Shown here piece after piece: positions 6,027 through 9,365 of a DNA stretch of 9,365 bases. Numbering within the stretch: the first letter of the stretch is position 1; the number at the start of each line of letters is the position of its first letter. A program made the translations under genes and the position numbers. Origin of the DNA: an uncultured Rubrobacteraceae bacterium (lineage in GTDB: Bacteria; Actinomycetota; Rubrobacteria; Rubrobacterales; Rubrobacteraceae); contig CADCUW010000660.1 in the NCBI GenBank assembly GCA_902805985.1, forward strand, positions 1-9,365. Direction: 5' to 3'. Under the pieces are notes generated by a model. It was not told the origin of the DNA, did no database searches, and saw only the letters and a list, made by a program, of their open reading frames with translations.

Positions 6027-8323
6027 TGCGCGAGGGTGGAGGAAACCTGGAGGAGCGCGTGCGGCGCCTGGAGGCCGACGTCGAGGGCCACGACCGTGAG
6101 TTGGAGCGTCTCCGGTCGCGCCTGGCGCTGTTCATGCAAGGTACGGTCCCGGAACGGGTCGAACCGTCCCCCGGGGCCTCGGTCACTTCCCGAGAAGACC
6201 CCGTGGCCGTCCCGGGATCAGGGGTGCCGGAGGGGGTGCCGGAGGGTCTCCTGTGGGGGACAGAGACGAATCGGTCCTCCGAGGGCGCCTGGCAGGGCTT
6301 GCGGTTGCCCTTCGAGCTTACGAACTTGAGGCGGTGGGAGTGGTGGATGAACAAGGTCGGCATCGCTCTCTTCCTCATGGGCGTGGTGTTCCTGTTCAAG
6401 TTCTCGTGGGATAGAGGATGGCTCCAGGTGCTGCTGACGCCGGTGGTTCGGGTGGGCCTCGGCATCACGCTCGGGAGCGCGCTCGTGTGGGTCGGGCTGC
6501 GCGTCTACGCGGGCAGGCGGGCCTTTGCGCAAGTGGTGCTCGGGGGTGGGATCGGGACGTACTACATCACAGGGTTCGCGGCGTACGGGATGCTCGGCGT
6601 GTTCTCCCACCCCGCGGCGTTCGCGTTCATGGCGGCCGTTACCCTGCTCGCCTTTGCGCTGGCCTTGCGCCAGGGCGGGGCCGCGCTGGCCGTCATCGGG
6701 GTCTCCGGCGGCCTCGCAACGCCGTTCCTGCTCTACGACGGGGAGGGAGCCCTCGGCGGCCTCGTCCTCTATGCCGGGCTCGTCCTGGCCGGGGCGATGG
6801 GGATGTATCTCTTCAAGGGGTGGCGTTCGCTCCTGCTCATCACGTTCGCAGGTTATTGGACTGTTTTGGTCACCGGCTACGCTGGCGTCGCTTCGGTAGG
6901 CGCGCCGCCCGTGGCGGATGGGGTGGCGTTGCAGGTCGGGGCCGTGTTCGGGTGGATCTCGCTGTGGCTCGTGCCCTCCGCCAGGGAGGCGCTTCGCTCC
7001 GCGAACCCGGGCCGTTGGAGGGTTCCGGAGCTCGGGGTTCCGGAGCTCGGGGCTCCGGTGCGCGCGTTCGTGGCCGGCAACGAACGTCTCTTGAACGAGG
7101 TAACCCCGGCGCGCCTGATCTCCTTCGCCGCGTCGCTGGTCTTGCTCTGGATGACGCAACTGCTGTGGAGCCCCGCGGGCACGACGATGGGCCTGGTGGC
7201 GATCGGCATCGCGTCTTCCCACGGCCTCGCCTGGGCCGGGTTCCGGCGCGTCGAGCGCGGGGGGCGTGTTCCGTACACGCAGGCCATCGCGGCGCTCCTG
7301 TTCGCCACGCTCTCGCTGGTCCTCCTGCTGGAGGGGGAGACATTGTTGCTCGTACTGGCCGCCGAGGCAGCCGCGCTGCATTTCCTCGCCAGAAGACTCT
7401 CTGACAGGGTCGTCTCCTTTATAGGTCACGCGCTCTTCGCCATCGTGGGGGCCTGGAGTCTGCCCCTGCTCTTGGGCGGGACGTTGGACCGACTCTTCGA
7501 TACGTACACCTTGATCCCGTTCCTCAACGCGCACGCGCTCGTAAGCCTCGCCATCGTGGCCCTCGTGTTCGCGTCATCCACCGCTATAGGACAGCCGGAG
7601 GTGCGGCGGGTGTACCGGGTCTTCGGGCACGCGGCCGTGGCGGGCCTGCTCCTGCGCGAGTTCGTATACCTGGTCGACGGGTCCTACGCGCTCGCGGCGC
7701 TGGCGCTCTACGCCGTGGGGCTGCACCTGCTCTCGCGGCGGCGTCCGGAGTGGGGGACGACGGGCGGGGCGCACGCCCTTGCCGCCTTCGTCGGGCTGTG
7801 GCTCGCCGGCAGGCTCGCTGCGGGGATGGGCTTCCCGGGAGACTCCGGGACGGCCGTGTTCAACCTCCCGGGGCTCGCAGATCTGGTCGTCTTGTCTCTG
7901 ATCCTGGTTTGCTCCTGGACCGTCGGTGGCGGCAAGGTCATTCTCGCCTATCGGCTCGCCGCCCACGCAGCCCTGCTCGCCTGGCTCTGGCGGGAGTTTG
8001 AGATGCTGCCGGGCTCCCCGGACGCCTACATCACCGTCGCCTGGGGCCTCGCCGGGGCCGCCCTGTTCGTCGGCGGGCTGCGCCGGGACCACGCTTACCT
8101 CATCCGGGGCGGCGTCGCGACGCTCTTCCTCGTGGTCGCCAAGCTCTTCCTGTGGGACCTCGCCGCGCTGGACCCGCTGTGGCGCGTCCTCCTCTTCCTC
8201 GGTTTCGGCGGCCTGTTCCTGCTTCTGAGCTACCACCTGCGCAACCTCTGGAACCCGCGCGAAGACGACGACGGGGCCGAACTCCCGGCCCCGGGCGAGC
8301 ATATCTCCCGCCCTTCGCAGTAG
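6023..8323 (+). CDS. DUF2339 polytopic membrane protein
   Basis: This 766-residue integral membrane protein has the layout of the DUF2339 family, whose biochemical role is unknown to me. Residues 8-36 form a charged heptad-like helix (LEERVRRLEADVEGHDRELE), probably a short coiled coil in the cytoplasm. Residues 40-100 are a Pro/Gly/Ser linker. WEWWMNKVGIALFLMGVVF (105-123) opens the membrane part, which continues as many hydrophobic helices to about 745. The segment VVRVGLGITLGSALVWVGLR (141-160) and the glycine-rich VVLGGGIGTYYITGFAAYG (171-189) are typical of the family. The C-terminus is short and charged (DDDGAELP). ATG 6023 is supported by GGAGG (6011-6015) seven bases upstream; ATG 6026 is the alternative. 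Two short in-frame tandem repeats encoding GVPE and VPELG units lie in the linker and in a loop near residue 333. It overlaps the upstream small gene by 4 bases and is convergent with the thioredoxin gene. Confidence 0.88.
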   Translation: MMREGGGNLEERVRRLEADVEGHDRELERLRSRLALFMQGTVPERVEPSPGASVTSREDPVAVPGSGVPEGVPEGLLWGTETNRSSEGAWQGLRLPFELTNLRRWEWWMNKVGIALFLMGVVFLFKFSWDRGWLQVLLTPVVRVGLGITLGSALVWVGLRVYAGRRAFAQVVLGGGIGTYYITGFAAYGMLGVFSHPAAFAFMAAVTLLAFALALRQGGAALAVIGVSGGLATPFLLYDGEGALGGLVLYAGLVLAGAMGMYLFKGWRSLLLITFAGYWTVLVTGYAGVASVGAPPVADGVALQVGAVFGWISLWLVPSAREALRSANPGRWRVPELGVPELGAPVRAFVAGNERLLNEVTPARLISFAASLVLLWMTQLLWSPAGTTMGLVAIGIASSHGLAWAGFRRVERGGRVPYTQAIAALLFATLSLVLLLEGETLLLVLAAEAAALHFLARRLSDRVVSFIGHALFAIVGAWSLPLLLGGTLDRLFDTYTLIPFLNAHALVSLAIVALVFASSTAIGQPEVRRVYRVFGHAAVAGLLLREFVYLVDGSYALAALALYAVGLHLLSRRRPEWGTTGGAHALAAFVGLWLAGRLAAGMGFPGDSGTAVFNLPGLADLVVLSLILVCSWTVGGGKVILAYRLAAHAALLAWLWREFEMLPGSPDAYITVAWGLAGAALFVGGLRRDHAYLIRGGVATLFLVVAKLFLWDLAALDPLWRVLLFLGFGGLFLLLSYHLRNLWNPREDDDGAELPAPGEHISRPSQ
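6221..6246 (+). repeat. 12-base tandem repeat encoding GVPE units
   Basis: Two exact copies of GGGGTGCCGGAG (6221-6232, 6233-6244) plus the start of a third. They encode GVPE-GVPE-G in the flexible linker of the DUF2339 protein, at about residues 67-75. The period is a multiple of three, so copy-number change would keep the frame. Confidence 0.85.
7021..7060 (+). repeat. 15-base tandem repeat encoding VPELG units
   Basis: Two exact copies of GGTTCCGGAGCTCGG (7021-7035, 7036-7050) and a degenerate third starting GGCTCCGG. They encode VPELG-VPELG-APV near residues 334-346 of the DUF2339 protein, in a hydrophilic stretch between membrane helices. The frame is preserved. Confidence 0.85.
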
Positions 8324-8328
8324 CCGCC

Positions 8329-8370
8329 AGCCCGGCGCCCCGGTGCGCTCCCGAGACGGGGCGCCGGGCT
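8329..8370. terminator. Strong hairpin between convergent genes (bidirectional terminator)
   Basis: AGCCCGGCGCCCCG (8329-8342) and CGGGGCGCCGGGCT (8357-8370) are perfect 14-base inverted copies around a 14-base loop. The hairpin starts five bases after the DUF2339 stop and ends 30 bases before the stop of the opposing thioredoxin gene. It lacks a T-run, but the stem is very stable and its position between two convergent genes fits a shared terminator. A smaller GGGA-cgt-TCCC stem follows at 8375-8385. Confidence 0.75.
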
Positions 8371-8400
8371 ACGTGGGGACGTTCCCTGGTCCTGGATCGG

Positions 8401-9189
8401 TCAGCCCGAGACGCGGTCCATCTCGGCGAGTAGATCCTCGATCTTCTGCTCCGTCGCGCCGTAGGCGCCCTCGCCGAAGTGCTTGTAGCGGACGAAGCCG
8501 TCGGCGTCGATCAGGTAGATGGCGGGCCAGTAGCGGTTGTCGTAGGCGTCCCACGTGGCGTAGCCGTTGTCCAGCACGACGGGGTACTCGATGCCCGCCT
8601 CCCGCACGGCGGCCTCCACGTTGGTGTACTCCCGCTCGAACCCGAACTCCGGCGTGTGGACGCCTACGACCTGCAACCCGTCGTCTGCGTACGCCTCGTG
8701 CCAGACGTTTAGATGGGGCTGGACGTTCTGGCAGTTAAAGCAGGTGTAGCTCCAGAACTCCAGCAGAACGACGTTCTCCTCGGCGGCATCCTCTACGGAG
8801 AAGCCGTCCGCGTTCACGAAGCCGGACGGGTTGGAGATCTCCTCCGCCCGCGGGTACTCGTCTTCTTTCCCGGAGATCCGCTCCGCGTCGGAGATGACCG
8901 GATCTTGCTTCTCATCCTCCGCCCGCTCCGGGGAAGCCGGCTTCTCGGTTTCGCCTGCGGGCTCGGAGACGATCTTCTTTTCGCTAGACATGGCCGTCTT
9001 GCCGCTGGCTTTCTTGGTGGTTTGTGGGTCCGGTCTAGGTTGCTTCTCCGCCGGTTGCGGCTCCACCTGCGCACCGGCCGCGCTCGTGCTGGCGCCCGCG
9101 TCGAGCCGGAACTCGATAAACACGATGGCGCCGACGACGAGCACCAGCGTCAGCGCGAGCAGGATTGGACGGGGAGCGAGCAGTCTCAT
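8401..9189 (-). CDS. Membrane-anchored TlpA/DipZ-like thioredoxin-fold protein
   Basis: This 262-residue extracytoplasmic thiol-disulfide protein has one N-terminal membrane segment (about residues 8-27), so it is anchored with its body outside. Residues 30-115 are a charged Pro/Glu/Lys/Ser-rich spacer with no fold in sight. The thioredoxin-like domain (about 118-262) has the active site CFNC (Cys150, Cys153) in FWSYTCFNCQN, the cis-Pro in YWPAIY (Pro222), and FGEGAY (238-243). The segment VVGVHTPEFGFE (174-185) is typical of the C-terminal domain of DipZ-type proteins and related alkyl-hydroperoxide-reductase/TlpA members. Its start ATG 9189 overlaps the stop of the upstream CcdA-like tail (ATGA) and has GAGGTG five bases upstream. 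In that setting it would receive electrons from the CcdA partner and reduce exported protein or cytochrome c thiols. The substrate is not identifiable. Confidence 0.9.
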   Translation of the reverse strand: MRLLAPRPILLALTLVLVVGAIVFIEFRLDAGASTSAAGAQVEPQPAEKQPRPDPQTTKKASGKTAMSSEKKIVSEPAGETEKPASPERAEDEKQDPVISDAERISGKEDEYPRAEEISNPSGFVNADGFSVEDAAEENVVLLEFWSYTCFNCQNVQPHLNVWHEAYADDGLQVVGVHTPEFGFEREYTNVEAAVREAGIEYPVVLDNGYATWDAYDNRYWPAIYLIDADGFVRYKHFGEGAYGATEQKIEDLLAEMDRVSG

Positions 9190-9365
9190 AGCAACACCTC
9201 GTTGAGTAGCCGGAAGTTGGCGAGCAGGCTGAGCTTGTTGGTAAACACCAGGACGCCCATCCCGATCAGGACGGCGCCGAACGCGACGTGCAGGCGCACC
9301 GCTGCCGGGCGGCGCGCAGGGCCACGGTGCCGTCGGCCGGGGTGTGGCGCAGGGCGTTCGAGACG
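9186..9365 (-). CDS. CcdA-type membrane protein, C-terminal tail (partial, upstream part suspect)
   Basis: The frame ends in a TGA overlapping the thioredoxin start. Its last 38 codons (from 9299) read as the final membrane helix and tail of a CcdA/DsbD-like thiol-disulfide electron carrier: FGAVLIGMGVLVFTNKL followed by LLANFRLLNEVLL. CcdA proteins pass cytoplasmic thioredoxin electrons across the membrane to partners such as the adjoining thioredoxin-fold protein, so the pairing makes sense. The frame stays open to the window edge, but codons 1-22 there (RLERPAPHPGRR and beyond) look like an Arg/Pro-rich out-of-frame shadow, not membrane protein. In another frame the same bases encode a histidine-kinase motif. 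The true ccdA gene may therefore be cut off near 9300 by a deletion, an insertion or an assembly join. Confidence 0.6.
   Translation of the reverse strand, partial: RLERPAPHPGRRHRGPARRPAAVRLHVAFGAVLIGMGVLVFTNKLSLLANFRLLNEVLL
9302..9364 (-). pseudogene. Histidine-kinase ATPase fragment (N-box), out of frame with the ccdA tail
   Basis: Reading from 9364 leftward gives VSNALRHTPADGTV and then ALRAARQ. This is a clear match to the N-box of HisKA/HATPase_c sensor kinases, where the Asn of NALRHTP coordinates the ATP magnesium. After about codon 21 the resemblance stops: the frame runs on as RCACTSRS and ends at TGA 9268-9266. No D-box (DxGxG) or later ATPase motifs follow. The fragment lies where the membrane helices of a CcdA gene would be expected, in a different frame. 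It is either a truncated kinase gene or a chimeric sequence end; the window shows too little to choose. Confidence 0.6.

Noticed and set aside
6218..7534. A 438-codon open frame antisense to the DUF2339 gene
   Set aside because: Rich in Glu, Arg, Gly, Pro and His with no recognisable fold; it mirrors hydrophobic codons of the membrane protein.
1..9365. CRISPR array, tRNA/rRNA gene, insertion sequence, attachment site or defence system
   Set aside because: No spaced repeats, no cloverleaf-like sequence, no transposase or integrase motifs and no nuclease/helicase defence proteins were seen by eye.

Overview
The window is very GC-rich, with GTG and TTG starts, many 4-base gene overlaps and dense actinobacterial-style coding. 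The protein repertoire (Trp enzymes, a DUF2339 membrane protein, a DipZ-like thioredoxin with a CcdA tail, a ParB-fold protein beside an MFS carrier) suggests a high-GC Gram-positive bacterium, perhaps a Rubrobacter-like actinobacterium. That placement is an impression from codon and protein style, not a database match.

Layout. (1) 1-939, minus: a ParB-fold protein of unknown role, overlapping by 4 bases an MFS transporter cut by the left edge. (2) 940-990: an AT-rich divergent control region with two LacI-type operator cores, directly in front of (3) a LacI-family regulator (991-2100, plus). The arrangement suggests the regulator controls itself and possibly the divergent pair. (4) 2103-2131: a strong hairpin between convergent genes, then an ornithine cyclodeaminase/mu-crystallin family dehydrogenase (2137-3087, minus). 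(5) 3139-5494, plus: a tightly packed tryptophan cluster, trpG-trpD-trpC, with no trpE upstream and no trpB/trpA/trpF downstream, so the pathway genes must be split in this genome. (6) 5495-5639: a 145-base non-coding stretch with small hairpins and a striking AT-rich 35-base dyad. (7) 5640-8323, plus: a small membrane-anchored protein overlapping a 766-residue DUF2339 polytopic membrane protein. (8) 8329-8370: a perfect 14-bp-stem hairpin separating convergent genes. (9) 8401-9365, minus: a membrane-anchored TlpA/DipZ-like thioredoxin, coupled by ATGA to the C-terminal tail of a CcdA-type membrane protein. Upstream of that tail, in another frame, the last 60 or so bases encode a histidine-kinase N-box. 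The right end therefore looks like a broken or chimeric junction.

Most of the window is ordinary chromosomal metabolism and membrane functions. I found no CRISPR array, RNA gene, insertion sequence or phage gene, and no convincing new defence or mobile system. The points most worth a second look are the kinase/CcdA junction at the right edge, the 5580-5614 dyad before the DUF2339 pair, and the tandem LacI-type operators.
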